Position numbers and translations under genes: made by a program. The notes beneath the pieces are model-generated. The model worked only from the letters and a program-made list of their open reading frames with translations. It was not told the origin of the DNA and searched no databases. 64,000 nucleotides of DNA from Mantis religiosa. Taxonomy: Eukaryota; Arthropoda; Insecta; Mantodea; Mantidae. Numbering within the stretch: position 1 is the first letter of the stretch; each line of letters begins with the position of its first letter. Of the stretch, positions 9,270 through 20,795 are shown piece after piece. The stretch covers positions 160,438,743 through 160,502,742 of the forward strand of contig CM060955.1 in the NCBI GenBank assembly GCA_030765055.1, in the 5' to 3' direction.

Positions 9270-10554
9270 AATATACTCGCTACTTACAGCCACCTGTACC
9301 TACATATATACATATCTTGTTATCTCTTATTCACAATTTCACTACTACATGCTAAATATAAATATTATACAATTTTTAAACATTCTACCTTCCTATTTAA
9401 ACTCTCAATAACTCTAACAGATAAACAATATTTTTGGGGCTAAAGAAAAACATTTGCTTCGCGCTGTTCACATGCATGCGCGAGGAGTGGTTTCTGAAAA
9501 TGCTTCCTTATTATTAGTTTCTATTTTTAATTCAGGGAGTCTTGTAAAAATGCATCCTGCGAAATCTCATATTGAACAAAACAGGTAAAACAACGAAGCA
9601 ATCGGAAGAAAACTACTCTTTTAAGATGCACCCATTGTCTTAAGGGGGGGGTTTTGCCCTTGGGTTTGACCCTAATAGCACCTCTCAAGTGTGGCTGGCA
9701 TTTCCTTGAAGTGAGGGCAAGTGGTAATTCGTTAAGTGTGCATATGTTACAGAACACTTCCTCTTTTGTCAGCAGTTCCGGAAGTGGTCGTTCCGCTGTT
9801 TCCGTGAGTTGTAGAAGGAAACAAAACACATCTGCGCTGGGAGTGCACCGACCTGCTATCAGTACGTTTTGTGTGTGTGTTTACTTACTTTAACTCTCAC
9901 AAATGTCTCACCAAAGGTGTTCTTTGTGTGTTATCGCCTCCAGCAACGATTGGAATAATCGTATCTAACCCAAAGAGGGGCGAGGTTACATAGTTCAGGT
10001 ATTTCCCTTTGTTGATGTTCAGACTTTTCAAATTTATGACTGTTCAGATGTGCATTTTGAAGTAATAGGTTGAAAATAAGTAGGTGTTTCTACAGGTGAA
10101 TCTTGAGAAAACTTGAGAGTACTGTATTATTACTTTCTCTATGGCAGTATAGCAATCGATACCAAACTTTCTCCGGAAATACACGTTTCGATACCTCCTG
10201 AATATCATCTTCCAGCAATAGACTTAGAAAATGTTTAGTTATTATTGATTTTCTCTAAATTCGCCAAGAACTTTAATTAAAATACTATATGATTAATGAA
10301 AGAGTTTTAAACTGGAAATTGTGGTTAGAAGGGGAGAGATTATTTGAATATGTAAGCAAAAAGGTGTAAGAAAACGTGCTAATAAAATGACTTCATTTCA
10401 GTGTAAAACAGCTATCCTTTCTTTATCCCATTTTCTGAGTTTTAATAATAAAACTTATGTTAGATTACATAAAACTTTGCAATGTCTCTGCCGCTTTCAC
10501 CTTATTAGGTGTTATAGGTATACTTTACTTGACACCTCCAGAAAGCAATAGAGC
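9270..10554. other. No gene recognised
   Basis: AT-rich. Overlapping frames at 9527-9829 (minus) and 9654-9893 (plus) are about 80-100 codons but contain no recognisable domain, and there is no supporting splice or start context I could defend. Confidence 0.35.
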
Positions 10555-10850
10555 ATATATTGATATTGGACGATGAATGGAATGTTCAAATGAGTACAGG
10601 TTACACAGAGCTTAAAGTTACTAGACATTCATCTTCCAGGATAAGGGAAAACCTCCAACGTTAAGTCATATCGGACGATGGATGAAATGATGCTGAAATG
10701 AGTTCAGAATACATAGAGCTTAGAGTTACCAGACATTTATCTTTTAGGATAAGGGAAAACCTCCAAAGTTAAGTCATATCGGACGATGAATGAAATGCTG
10801 AAATCAGTCCAGAATACATAGACCTTAGGGTTAACAGATATTTGGTTTGT
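10555..10850 (-). repeat. Three degenerate SINE A tail units in tandem
   Basis: The ~108-bp unit (CATATCGGACGATGAATG...CATAGAGCTTAGAGTTACC...AGGATAAGGGAAAACC) occurs about 2.5 times head-to-tail, without a SINE head. It belongs to the same repeat as the large arrays further on. Confidence 0.8.
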
Positions 10851-11561
10851 AGGAGCATGCTGACACGCCGCGACAGACGTGTACTGTCCAAAAGAATCAA
10901 ACCAACAAAGAGTTGGTTCATTTAAACTATCTTTTTCTACAACTTCACGGATTCCATTTTACATGTTCATTATCGTTCCGATCAGTGATAGATAAACATA
11001 TTGTAAGTAATAATAAGTTTAATACATATTCATTTTAATAGTTAACCAGAAATAATTGAAGCACACAATCCCCTTTTGGTCCCATTGCTTTGTGACACGC
11101 GCCCCGTTGGCCAACTAAACGTCAAACCGCTGTCGTGCTGCAGCACCCCAATCGACGTTGTATGACCCTTCAACGCTGAAACACATTCGCCTCTATCCAC
11201 CTGCGGAAACTACTAGTGGTCGAACCCGGAACCGACGTAAGGGTTTATCGTTCAAGGTTACCTTTATTTTTTTCCTTTCTTTGTTGTCATTCTTTTGTTT
11301 TCCTTAGAGAAAGTTTGGAGTTTAAAATCCTTCCAACAAGAAAGCGAGTTCAAGAAAGAGATTAGCCTTTCTCTGTCTCATTATTTTGTCAGTTCCCTTC
11401 ATTTTGTTAAGAAAATTGTTGGTGCTGAATGTTGTTGGATTATTATCTGGCATCTTTCCTTAATTTCTCTTTAAACATTTACACCGCCTGGAGGGAAGTA
11501 AACGCTACACTTTACCTCGCTGCACCGGTAATTCGACGTTGCAGGCTTTGTTATGCGTCAG

Positions 11562-11564
<3 letters not shown>
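10851..11564. other. No gene recognised
   Basis: Mixed-composition sequence; a moderately GC-rich stretch at 11080-11230 has no frame longer than background. Confidence 0.4.

Positions 11565-11641
<77 letters not shown>
11565..11641. repeat. (TC)n microsatellite
   Basis: About 38 uninterrupted CT dinucleotides. The apparent 83-codon frame over it encodes a Ser-Leu repeat and is an artefact. Confidence 0.97.
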
Positions 11642-11645
<4 letters not shown>

Positions 11646-11955
11646 GCTTTCTTCCCTATGATGGTTTTAGTTTCTTATAAATAGCTATGCTATTGGGACT
11701 GAGAGCGTTTAATGAACCTTGACGGGAAGTGTATCGTGTTGTGGAAATGTTCAGGACGCGTGCTGATCGAGAGAAACCAGGTCCACGACGAATTTTGGCT
11801 TCAACTCAGGTGTGTACTTTGCATTGTTACAAAATGTTTTCTCTGTGCCTCTGGTAGTATCTGTTGTGTGAAGTATTCGCATTAAAGAAACATCGGAATT
11901 ATTTTGTAAACAAAGTATGGGGAGAATGTAAGAAGCTAGAATTACAATTTTACCA

Positions 11956-13660
11956 CTTAAGAATTTCTTCTTCTCTACTGGCTCTACAGCCTTTGGTGGG
12001 CTTTGGCCTTCTGCACGATGCTCCTCCACACATCTCTGTCTTCCGCTTTACTTTTCCAGCCTCTGATTCCGATCGTTCTTAAGTCCTCCATTACATCATC
12101 TAACCACCTTGTTCTCGGTCTTCCTTTTTTTCTACTATTATACAACCTTCCTTTCAATATTTTTTTGGCATTCTATCTTCCGTTATTCTCTCTATATGCC
12201 CTAGCCATCTTATCCTTTGTGCTTTTATAAACTTCACAATATCTTACTTATTTATTAATTCTTCTATTTCATGATTATAACTTATTCTCCATTGATCTTT
12301 ATCTTTTACAGGTCCAAAGATTCGTCTTAATATTTTCCTTTCAAATCTTCGAAGTATTTCTTCATCTGCATTGTTTAGGGTCCAAGTTTCAGCAGCGTAT
12401 GTTACTATTGGTCTTATCAGGGTTTTATAAATCTTGTATTTTGTCCCTCTACTAATAAACCTATTTTTAATAGTGATAAATTTGCATATGCTGCATTTCC
12501 ACTTTGGATTCTTTCTTTTATGCACTCGTTTAAATTATTATCATTGTTTACAAGTGCTCCTAAATATCTAAATTTGGATACCCCTTCAAATGTTTTGTCT
12601 CTAACTACTAGATTTGAAATTATTCTTTTGCTTTTATCTGCTGTCATTTTTATGTATTTAGTTTTTTTCTCGTTTACTTCTAATCCTATTTCTTTAGACC
12701 TTCTTTCTAATTCTTCATAAACTTCAACTAACTTTTGTCTCTTGTCACGATCATTACGTTATCTGCATGTGCACATATTTGACTGGACTTAAAGAATATC
12801 GTACCTTCAGAATCAAGCTTTTCTATTGCTCTGTGCAGGGCTAGGTTGAATAGAGTTGCAGACAGTCCATCACCTTGTCTTACTCCTGCATTATAATCAA
12901 AATCTGGACTCATTTTATTCATTACTTTCACTTTGGCTTTTGTATTTTCCATTGTCATTTTTATTAGCCTTATTATTTTTGGTTGCATTTTAAAACATTG
13001 CAGAGTTTTATAGAGGGCTCCTCTATCAATTGAATTAAATGCATGCTTGAGGAATGCATGCAGGAAGTGTAAGTCTATACCATGCTCGTAGAATTTTTCC
13101 ATTATTTGTCTTATTACAAATATCTGGTCTATTGTGCTCTTGTCACTTCTAAATCCACATTGGTACTCACCTAATACACTTTCCATATGCTTTTTAGCTT
13201 TATCATTTAAAATACTTGAAAATATTTTATATACTACATTGAGTAATGTAATTTTCCTATATCGCCATTTATTACCGTTTTTGTATATTGGGCATATTAC
13301 GCCTGTCTTCCAACTTTCAGGCATCTGTTCTTATGTATTGCTTTCATAATTCCATTTCCATCATATTTAATTAGCTTAGCAATTATGTCATCTGCTCCTG
13401 GTGTTTTATTATTCTTCAAGTTCTGTATTGCTATTCTAACATCCCAAATATCCGCTCTTCTTCTTCTTCTTCTTCTTCTTCTTCTTCTTCTTCTTCTTCT
13501 TCTTCTTCTTCTTCTTCTTCCTCTATTCTTTCATTTCCATTCCCTCCTTGTTCCAGATTATTTATTGTTTGCTCCTTATTTAACAACTCTTTGTAGTATT
13601 CGGCCCATCTTTGCAATATATCCTTATCTTCTCCAAGAATATTACCTTCTTTGTTAAGAA
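11956..13660 (-). pseudogene. RTE-like non-LTR retrotransposon (LINE), decayed RT and C-terminus
   Basis: Read on the minus strand, motifs appear in LINE order but in shifting frames. Linker RWAEYYKELLNKE is near 13610, and NLKNNKTPGADDI near 13400-13440. RT blocks follow: SWKTGVICPIYKNGN near 13310, ITLLNVVYKIFSSIL near 13220, LGEYQCGFRSDKSTIDQIF near 13150, and GVRQGDGLSATLFNLAL near 12860. The C-terminus is FRYLGALV, KIYKTLIRPIVTYAAETWTL (about 12380-12440), RRFERKILRRIFGP, RIRWLGHIERMP and GRPRTRWLDDVMEDLR (about 12080-12130). The YADD catalytic box reads HADN (about 12760) and the AFDSID box reads AFNSID, so the enzyme is dead. The endonuclease domain and 5' end are missing. Clade is by motif memory (RTE/BovB-type), not by search. 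Confidence 0.88.
13457..13520. repeat. (CTT)n microsatellite inside the LINE coding region
   Basis: About 21 CTT repeats, read as poly-Glu in the old LINE frame. It sits between the linker block and the TPGADDI block. Confidence 0.95.
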
Positions 13661-14353
13661 TTTAAAGTTTGATAATACATAAAAGAAAACTTTAGCTGGA
13701 CATGTTGGTAAAATTGCTCGAAGGAATATGTGAAACAAAGAACAGGGAAAAATGACTTAGGGTGTGGAATTATGGGAAGCAAATGTAATAATTAAGAATA
13801 GAACGTTCATGTGAAATGTTTTGTAAAGAGTTATTAGGATTGAGTAAATCAACACTGAAAGCGGCGCAAGAGTTGAGCTAGAAAGGTCTTGGAGAATTGG
13901 TGCAGCTGTATAAGAAAAGAAGATGACAACATATGAAGAGTTTATTTAGAAGAACAAAAGAAGTCTATCATGTAAGGATAGCTGGTGGGCAGAATTAGGA
14001 AGGACACTGGGGAAAGTAGAGGTAGGGGATATATGGCAGGAAGGTGAACGAAATTTGTAAGCATTTTGGTTATGGTTAAAAATAAAACATAGTTAAGTAA
14101 CGCATGGCTTAACAGCCCCCAAGCAAGTCAGAGCCTGCTTATCCGACTACTGACCTCACGCCCACATACGCCAGGTAGAGGTGGCCCAACCGATACGGGG
14201 AGGACATGTGGTCAGCATCACGGTATCCCCAGATGTAAAGTTAGCTTTCTAGACCAGGGTTCGCTACCTAATGTAGCTGCTCTTATGCTTACAGTAAAAC
14301 ATGAAAAGAAGATTAAGGAGATAGGGGAGTTTGCGGAGGGAGTAGAGGAAAAT
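13661..14353. other. Non-coding, with a SINE D fragment
   Basis: A/G-rich on the plus strand up to ~14095. At about 14100-14290 lies a 5'-truncated SINE D in minus orientation (GACCTCACGCCCACATACGC, CCAACCGATACGGGGAGGAC, CTAGACCAGGGTTCGCTACC). Confidence 0.6.
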
Positions 14354-14756
14354 GCTTAAGGGTATGTAGGACTGAAATTTTCAAATTCTGAACTAATAAT
14401 GCTAGCTTTTTCAAATTTACACCATAGGTGTAGTATAATGTAAACATGTTACAACCTAAATTTAAACCATTTTTCTCCAGCAGTTTAGAAATTATGATAA
14501 ATTTTGTATGTTTTTTGTTACGTCACTAAAAAAGTCCCTTGCGACAAAATATTTTGAATTTTGGTCTAATATTTTAACCCTATGTTCATAATACACATAC
14601 TTTTTGAAATTGCTCTGGGTTTTTCTGTGTCCCCTTTAGTTTAGGTCACAAAATTTTTTTAATTTGCAAATATTCTTTTTTTGTCTAAAAAACTGTAAGT
14701 TTTGTGTTTGAAAATTAAAAATATATGCTTATATACATTTCCATTCCTAATGATAA

Positions 14757-15311
14757 TGTAACGGGAGCGCTGGAACACCCTGTGAAAGCAGCTGGCAGCG
14801 GGAGACAGGGAAGGTTCGGTTAGCCACGCCCTCGCCTCGTTTGTCCTATAGTGGTGACAGGCTGTGGTTGGGGGAAAAACATGACTGTGCCGTATGTTTC
14901 CTTACACCTGGTTCTCGATCTTTCTGTTACTAGAACAATCCTGTAAACACCAGAAGTTGGCGATATTCCTATTTAAAGAGGGTTACAGACAGACAGAGTT
15001 GAGTTGGTCAATCAGTTGGTTAGTGTGTGTGAGTGAGGACAGTTCTTGGTGTAAGAAGGCAGTGTTAGTCAGTGACGTGTTAATGAACGGAAAGATTGTG
15101 CAACGGAAGACTGTACGTAACTGTGAAGGTGTACCGGAGCTTACGTAACCGCGAGTACAAGGAAATTGTAACGGACGAACTGGTGAATTGTAATTGTTGC
15201 AGCACGTAATTCTGTGTAATTGGCAAGTGTTTAACTGTAAGTCGGTGGAAATAAAGAACATTTTTGAGTGGTGAAATTGGACTTTTCATTTCACGAACCC
15301 ACAAAGTCACA
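14757..15311 (+). mobile_element. Solo LTR of the gypsy family (LTR-A, copy 2)
   Basis: Starts TGTAACGGGAGCGC and ends ACCCACAAAGTCACA, 555 bp. The segment from about 15172 onward is nearly identical to the last ~140 bp of the 3010-3465 LTR, including GGAAATAAAGAACATTTTTG. Its U3 instead resembles copy 3 at 58308. Flanks ATAA and ATAT are only an imperfect 4-bp duplication. No internal sequence remains, as expected after LTR-LTR recombination. Confidence 0.85.
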
Positions 15312-15448
15312 ATATTCTGAACCTGTGTAGGAAATGTCATGAATGTAGTACAAAAACTGCATCGCAAGGACCATTTTACAGGAAGAAAAATGCTGAAAAT
15401 ATGAACATTGAGAAAACAGCGATTAAAGATTTGATTGCATAACTCACA

Positions 15449-16039
15449 TTAAAATCCACCAGGCTGAGAGGTTGGACCCTCAGATTTCTTTTTCCTCTCC
15501 TCTGTTGCTGCTTTTTCCACCTTTTCCTTCTTTAGATGTTGCTTTTCTTCTGCACAACTTCGCTTCTTGCTTTGCAGGATACGAGTCTGATCTCGCTGCA
15601 CTGAAGTTTTCCTTGCTGAGTCTACTACACTTTCATCTCTGATATTTTGCTGCAGCTCCAATGACTTAAGACTACCCATGTTAAACTCACTGATGCTTTT
15701 AATAACAGCAAGATCCAATTTTTGTTTCGATATGAAAACTTCCTTTGGGCACTTATTCCATATGACATGATGCAAAGATTCATTGGCATTCTGTGTTTTT
15801 CCTGTTTTGCACCTCTCTAATAATGTTGTAGAAGCCAGCCTCTGATATATTGGCAACATTTTAGGAACTATTTTGTCTTCTAAAGCCTTATTTTTCTTTT
15901 CTTGAATTGAAAATTTAAGAACGGAAAACAGACAAAGAATGTGGATGTAGACAAAAGAGGGCGTGACTCTGACAGAGTTTAAAGGCCACCGACATTTAAA
16001 TAAGCATTTAAAAATGGCGTTCGGAGACAAATTATGCAT
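15449..16039 (-). pseudogene. C-terminal part of a Mutator-like transposase-domain protein
   Basis: A 196-codon open frame. The central block GKTQNANESLHHVIWNKCPK (about residues 80-99), followed by KQKLDLAVIKSISEFNMG, matches from memory the C-terminal segment of proteins annotated in many arthropods as Mutator-like transposase domain-containing. The preceding LASTTLLERC also fits. Residues ~135-196 are a charged Lys/Glu/Ser/Arg tail. The N-terminal ~45 residues look like translated non-coding sequence, and the catalytic region is absent. The frame lies just inside the right TIR of the enclosing element. Function is probably lost. Confidence 0.65.
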
Positions 16040-16138
16040 TTTTCACATTCGGGAATGTCTAAATTATTTTATAGAATTAAAATAAAAAAGTAGTTATTTT
16101 CACGATTTTCATGAAATTTCAGTCACACATACCCTTAA

Positions 16139-16814
16139 CGAGGGTAAAGAAATTAAGAGGAAGGGATAATGAAGAATTAGAAGGTTAATATGGTCTAAAA
16201 TTGGCTGTAAATGGGCAGGGGAGCCAAACAAATAAATAGCCCATAGGCATGAGAGAGCTGAAAAAAAGTAAACACCTAGTGGTGAAGTAAATGGACTTGT
16301 ATGGGTGTCGATTATTTTTAGTGCAAGAGTCGTACTTATTGGAGCAGTTGAAAAGAGAACCTACTTTTACCCCGTTCAGTTTTGCAATTAACACGTTAAC
16401 AGTATTTTCAGCCTTCGTGTGACAGGTTACTTCTTTCATTTAAATTTGCTCTCCATCACCATTCAATATTCAATATTTGCATAGTGTGTTCGAACTGTTA
16501 TCTCCCGGGGAGTTACTATGTACAAAATGCATTTGTTGCATCTATTTCAAATCATTGCTGGCAGCATGCTTCAGCGAGAGAAGATTGTCCCCTGACGTCA
16601 GAAATTATCTTTCAAGGCCTTGTCTGAGAAGAGTTCGAAGATCAGCATTGGCTAGACAAAGCAAAAAAGAGTATCAGTGGCTTAGATTTACAGCATCTAT
16701 GTGCGGGGGACAATTACTGAGGTCAGCGGAAGACGCCAGTCCTGGTATGCAAATGTATTCACAAAATATCTTGGTAGCATTAGAGGCGTTGAATAATCCA
16801 CTACAGAGATGTGT
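16139..16814. other. No gene recognised
   Basis: A 114-codon plus frame at 16477-16821 and an 84-codon minus frame at 16185-16439 show no known domain. Confidence 0.35.
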
Positions 16815-17336
16815 AACATAGGCGGTAGCGCGTCTTCTCACCATCAAAAGGTCTCGAGTTCGATCTTGGTCAGAGTGAGTTCTCTGGATAAGGTTTTATT
16901 TCGGAGTTTTCCCTTATCCTGAAAGATGAATGTCTGCTAACCCTAAGCTGTATGGACCCTGGGCTCATTTGAATATCATTTCATTCATAGTCCGATATGA
17001 CGACGTTAGAGGTTTTCCCTTATCCTGAAAGATATGGTAAATCTAAGCTCTATGTACCCTGTACTCATTTTAACAAATTTCACTCATCCTCCGATATGAC
17101 TTAACGTTGGAGATTTTCCCATATCCTGAAAGATGAATGTCTGGTAACTCCAAGCTCTATGTATCCTGTACTCATTTGAACATCATTTCATTCATCGTCC
17201 GATATGACTTAACGTTGGAGGTTTTTCCTTATCCTGAAAGATGAATGTCTGGTAACTCTAAACTCAATGTACATTGGAGTCATTTGAACATCATTTCATT
17301 CATCGTCCGATATGACTTAACGTTGGAAGACGTTTA
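16815..17336 (+). repeat. SINE A with a tail amplified to about five units
   Basis: A SINE A head (GGCGGTAGCGCG... then GAGTTCGATCTTGGTCAG, near 16820-16880) is followed by body and tail. The segment TTTTCCCTTATCCTGAAAGATGAATG...GATATGACTTAACGTTGGAG is then repeated head-to-tail to 17336. Individual units have small deletions (for example near 17027-17040). Confidence 0.85.
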
Positions 17337-18299
17337 TTTGGACTATATTTTGAAAACGTGACTTATTCTTGAAAAGGAGTTTCAAACCTTTAGCTTAATT
17401 TAGTTTTTTGGCTTATGTTTTAATAGAAATTCTATTTTAAAAAATTTATATCGCAACCTTTTTGTAAATAAAGGTTTTGATCCTCAGTGATCTATGTTTA
17501 TCAAATCTTCTGTTTGTTTTTAACAGGATAACTAAAAACCAAAGAGCTACTTAAATACCAAACTTAATATTTTAGTTAAGCGCGTTTCAAAAATTCTACT
17601 TGAATATTTTCAGTGGACCCCCGCCCCCTCCATCATTATTAGCTACCATTTGAAAGAAAATGTTTCGAACGTTTCATTTTCACAAAGATTACTCCAACGA
17701 TTTTGATTTAATTTATCTGTGTTTAAGATGTTTTCATGACAAGATATATATCTTGAAGTGTAGGGAGTAACCTCTGAAGACCTTTTCGTTCTGGATTACT
17801 TTTGCATAACTGCTAATCGGTTACAGATAGACAAAATAATGACAGCACAAAACGTATTTATTTTTGTAGGATTAGCAATTTCGGAGTTACTCCTTGTTAT
17901 TTTAATTTTCCAATACTTATATTTTTGTCATAGGTAAAGTCTTTATTTTCATTCTGTTTCTCGCCCTTTCCTGTTCATGCAAAGATTTTATAAAGCATCA
18001 CATAGGACTCGTCCTTAAGGATTTCCCTATCGCTTATTCGTACTGTGTTCCCATAATTTTGTTATTTTACACTTCCCAGTCTCGTTACGGCAGTAGGACT
18101 GGTTTGCTGAGGGAAAAGTTGTCTTGGGATATTAAAGAGTTTGCCTTAGATGGATCTGTCTGCGCCGGAAGCCTGTCACTTCTGTACAGCAGCTGAAAGG
18201 AAATGCGTAATTAGAATACCAAGAGTAGTGTAAAAAGGCGCTCTATAGACTTTCTTTAGCTCAGACGTACATGGGTTGTTCCATTGATTCTATTATGCT
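17337..18299. other. No gene; one copy of an unclassified dispersed motif
   Basis: AT-rich. At 17761-17841 lies a block (AACCTCTGAAGACC...TGGATTACTTTTGCATAACT...TAGACAAAA) that recurs at 27458-27523 (minus), 36990-37060, 47166-47236 (minus) and 59485-59560. Confidence 0.5.
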
Positions 18300-19645
18300 T
18301 ATCTCCCACATAGATGATGTTCCAATGAGTCCAGGGTACATAGAGCTTAAGAGTTAGCAGACATTTATCTTTCACGATAAGAGAAAACCTCCAACGTTAA
18401 GCCATATCAGACGATGAATGAAATGATGTTCAAATGAGTACAGCGTACATAGAGCTTAGAGTCACCAGACATTCATCTTTCAGGATAAGAGAAAACCTCC
18501 AACGTTAAGCCATATCAGACGATGAATGAAATGATGTTCAAATGAGTACAGGGTACATGGACCTTAGAGTTAGCAGACGTTCATCTTTCAGGATAAGGGA
18601 AAACCTCCAACGTTAAGTCATATCGGACGATGAATGAAATGATGTTCAAATGAGTACAGGGTACATAGAGCTTAGAGTTACCAGACATTCATCTTTCAGG
18701 ATAAGGGAAAACCTCCAACGTTAAGTCATATCGGGTGATGAATGAAATGATGCTCAAATGAGTACAGGATACATAGAGCTTTGAGTTACCAGACATTCAT
18801 CTTTAAGGATAAGAGAAAACCTTCAACGTTAAGTCATATCGGACGATGAATGAAATGATGTTCAAATGAGTACAGGGTACATAGAGCTTTGAGTTAGCAG
18901 ACATTCATCCTTAAGGATAAGAGAAAACCTTCAACGTTAAGTCATATCGGACGATGAATGAAATGATGTTCAAATGAGTACAGGGTACATGGACCTTAGA
19001 GTTAGCAGACATTCATCTTTAAGGATAAGAGAAAACCTTCAACGTTAAGTCATATCGGATGATCAATGAAATAATGTTCAAATGAGTACAGGGTACATAG
19101 AGCTTTGAGTTACCAGAAATTCATCTTTAAGGATAAGAGAAAACCTTCAACGTTAAGTCATATCGGATGATCAATGAAATAATGTTCAGATGAGTACAGG
19201 ATACATAGAGCTCGGAGTTACCAGACATTCATCTGTCAGGATAAGGGAAAACCTCCAACGTTAAGTCATATCGGACGATGAGTGAAATGATGTTCAAATG
19301 AGTACAAGGTACATAGAGCTTAGGGTTACCAAGCATTCATATTTCAGAATAAGAGAAATCCTCCAACGTTAGGTCATATAGGAAGATGAATAAAATTATA
19401 TTCAAATGAGTACAGGGTACATAGAGCTTAGAGTTAGCAGACATCTCAGGATAAAGGAAAACCTCCAACTTTAAATCATATGGGAATATGAATAAAGTGA
19501 TATTCAAATGAGTTCAGAGTACATAGAGCTTAAGAGTTGCCATTCATCTTTCAGGATAAGGGAAAATTGAGATTACTCAGTCTGAAAGCTCAGGACTTCT
19601 TGAAAGTGACGCAGACATGCTACCACCACGCTACAGAGACGGTCT
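18300..19645 (-). repeat. Satellite-like array of SINE A tails (about 11-12 units) ending in a SINE A head
   Basis: About a dozen tandem ~108-bp units (CCTCCAACGTTAAGTCATAT...GATGTTCAAATGAGTACAGG...TTCATCTTTCAGGATAAG). The right end (19560-19645) carries a decayed SINE A head in the same orientation. Units share linked variants: the CTTCAACG/TTTAAGGATAAGAG type forms a block at about 18780-19160. That block pattern points to local amplification of short unit groups. No gene. Confidence 0.93.
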
Positions 19646-20795
19646 CTGTATAACACTATTGCCATTATACCTACAAGAAAATGTGCAATAAAACCAATTC
19701 TGCAAATGTTTATTCGATTAGATTAAGTAGATACAAAGTTTAATAGGAAAGTCCTTTAGTTGAGAGCCATTTTTAGAACTGTTTGGTTGATGAAAGTTGT
19801 GGTGAGGCTAAAGTTGTAGCTAAATGATCAGCGATGTGCAGTAGCCTGAAAGTCTGTTTGATGCATGTGCGTGCGGCATACATATAGTATGGTTCACTCT
19901 TTGTGACAGTGATGCTTGTAATTCTATATAGAGGCATATTGATTTCACAGTACGTTACTTGACTACGCATGCGCAGTGCATCCCCCTCTGCTACACGTGG
20001 AACGCGGGTGACATGCCGCGTATTCTGCATTATTCAGAGCAAGTGTCTCCCTGCTCTTCCCCTTGGAGAAGGGTCCGTTAATGTTAACAATTTTAGCCCC
20101 TCCCCAATTTACCAGGTAAGTGTAAACAGTTTGCCACATACACCTTGCGAAGGGAGGCAGGTTAAATATTGCTGAAGGTGAGTTTGGCTTGCCAAATGAA
20201 GCATCGTAGAACCAACCGCCTGTGCACCTGCAAGATACGTAACAATACAGCCTGGGGGGAATGCACGCAGTTATAAGGGGGGAGAAACAGTCTAAACACC
20301 ACATAGCTTTGTCTCTGTTGGTGAAAACGAAGGTTTTAAACTTGAAATCTGTAATGATAACCTTATCTGAAATTCCTAAGTCTTGCAGTTTTTACCTAAA
20401 TGTGTTCAAAATTCGCCACAATTATAAGCTTGTTTTGAACTTCATGCATATGTGTGTACAGTCCACCAAAGCAAAGAATGTTCCCGGGGAATGAGACGCA
20501 GGAGGATTGGAGAAGTTTCCTATATCCTCCATCGACAGTGTTATGACACCCCATGTCAGTTCAGTTACAGACCATTCAAAAATATTCTGACAACTTCTAC
20601 TTTTGTGAATAAATCTCAGTTTTAGTATACTGAGTGAATAGGGCGCATGTTTTTTTTAATGGTTCTGCTCTCTGTGTAGTTTGTGCTCTCTGTCTGTCTC
20701 ACTGTGTAAGGGTGGCAAATTCCTCTCAGGGACTTCCTTTGTGTTGGGGATTCCGTGCGTAGGACAACCCTGCTGGGCCCATTGTTCCTATGCTC
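19646..20795. other. No gene recognised
   Basis: Frames of 68-113 codons overlap on both strands at 19773-20304 around a GC-richer patch (ATGCGCAGTGCATCC...GGAACGCGGGTGACATG). I recognise no protein family. A host promoter or exon cannot be excluded but is not supported. Confidence 0.35.

Larger units (their letters stand above)
14354..16138 (-). mobile_element. TIR-bounded DNA transposon remnant (Mutator-like), interrupted by a solo LTR
   Basis: The left end TTAAGGGTATGTAGGACTGA (about 14354) and the inverted right end TTAAGGGTATGTGTGACTGA (about 16135) form terminal inverted repeats of about 30 bp with a few mismatches. Inside are a 196-codon minus-strand frame resembling the C-terminus of Mutator-like transposase-domain proteins, and a complete solo LTR-A (14757-15311). 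Without the LTR the element is about 1.2 kb, so it lacks the catalytic part and is non-autonomous. I could not find a convincing target-site duplication. Confidence 0.72.

Noticed and set aside
9527..9893. Overlapping 100- and 79-codon ORFs as a host gene
   Set aside because: No domain, no codon signal or splice evidence I could defend.
11429..11680. 83-codon protein with a Ser-Leu run
   Set aside because: Translation of (TC)n.
13431..13616. Poly-glutamate protein
   Set aside because: Microsatellite (CTT)n read in the minus frame within a dead LINE.
19963..20304. 113-codon Cys-containing minus ORF as a gene
   Set aside because: Opposite-strand frames of similar length overlap it and no family match is recognised.
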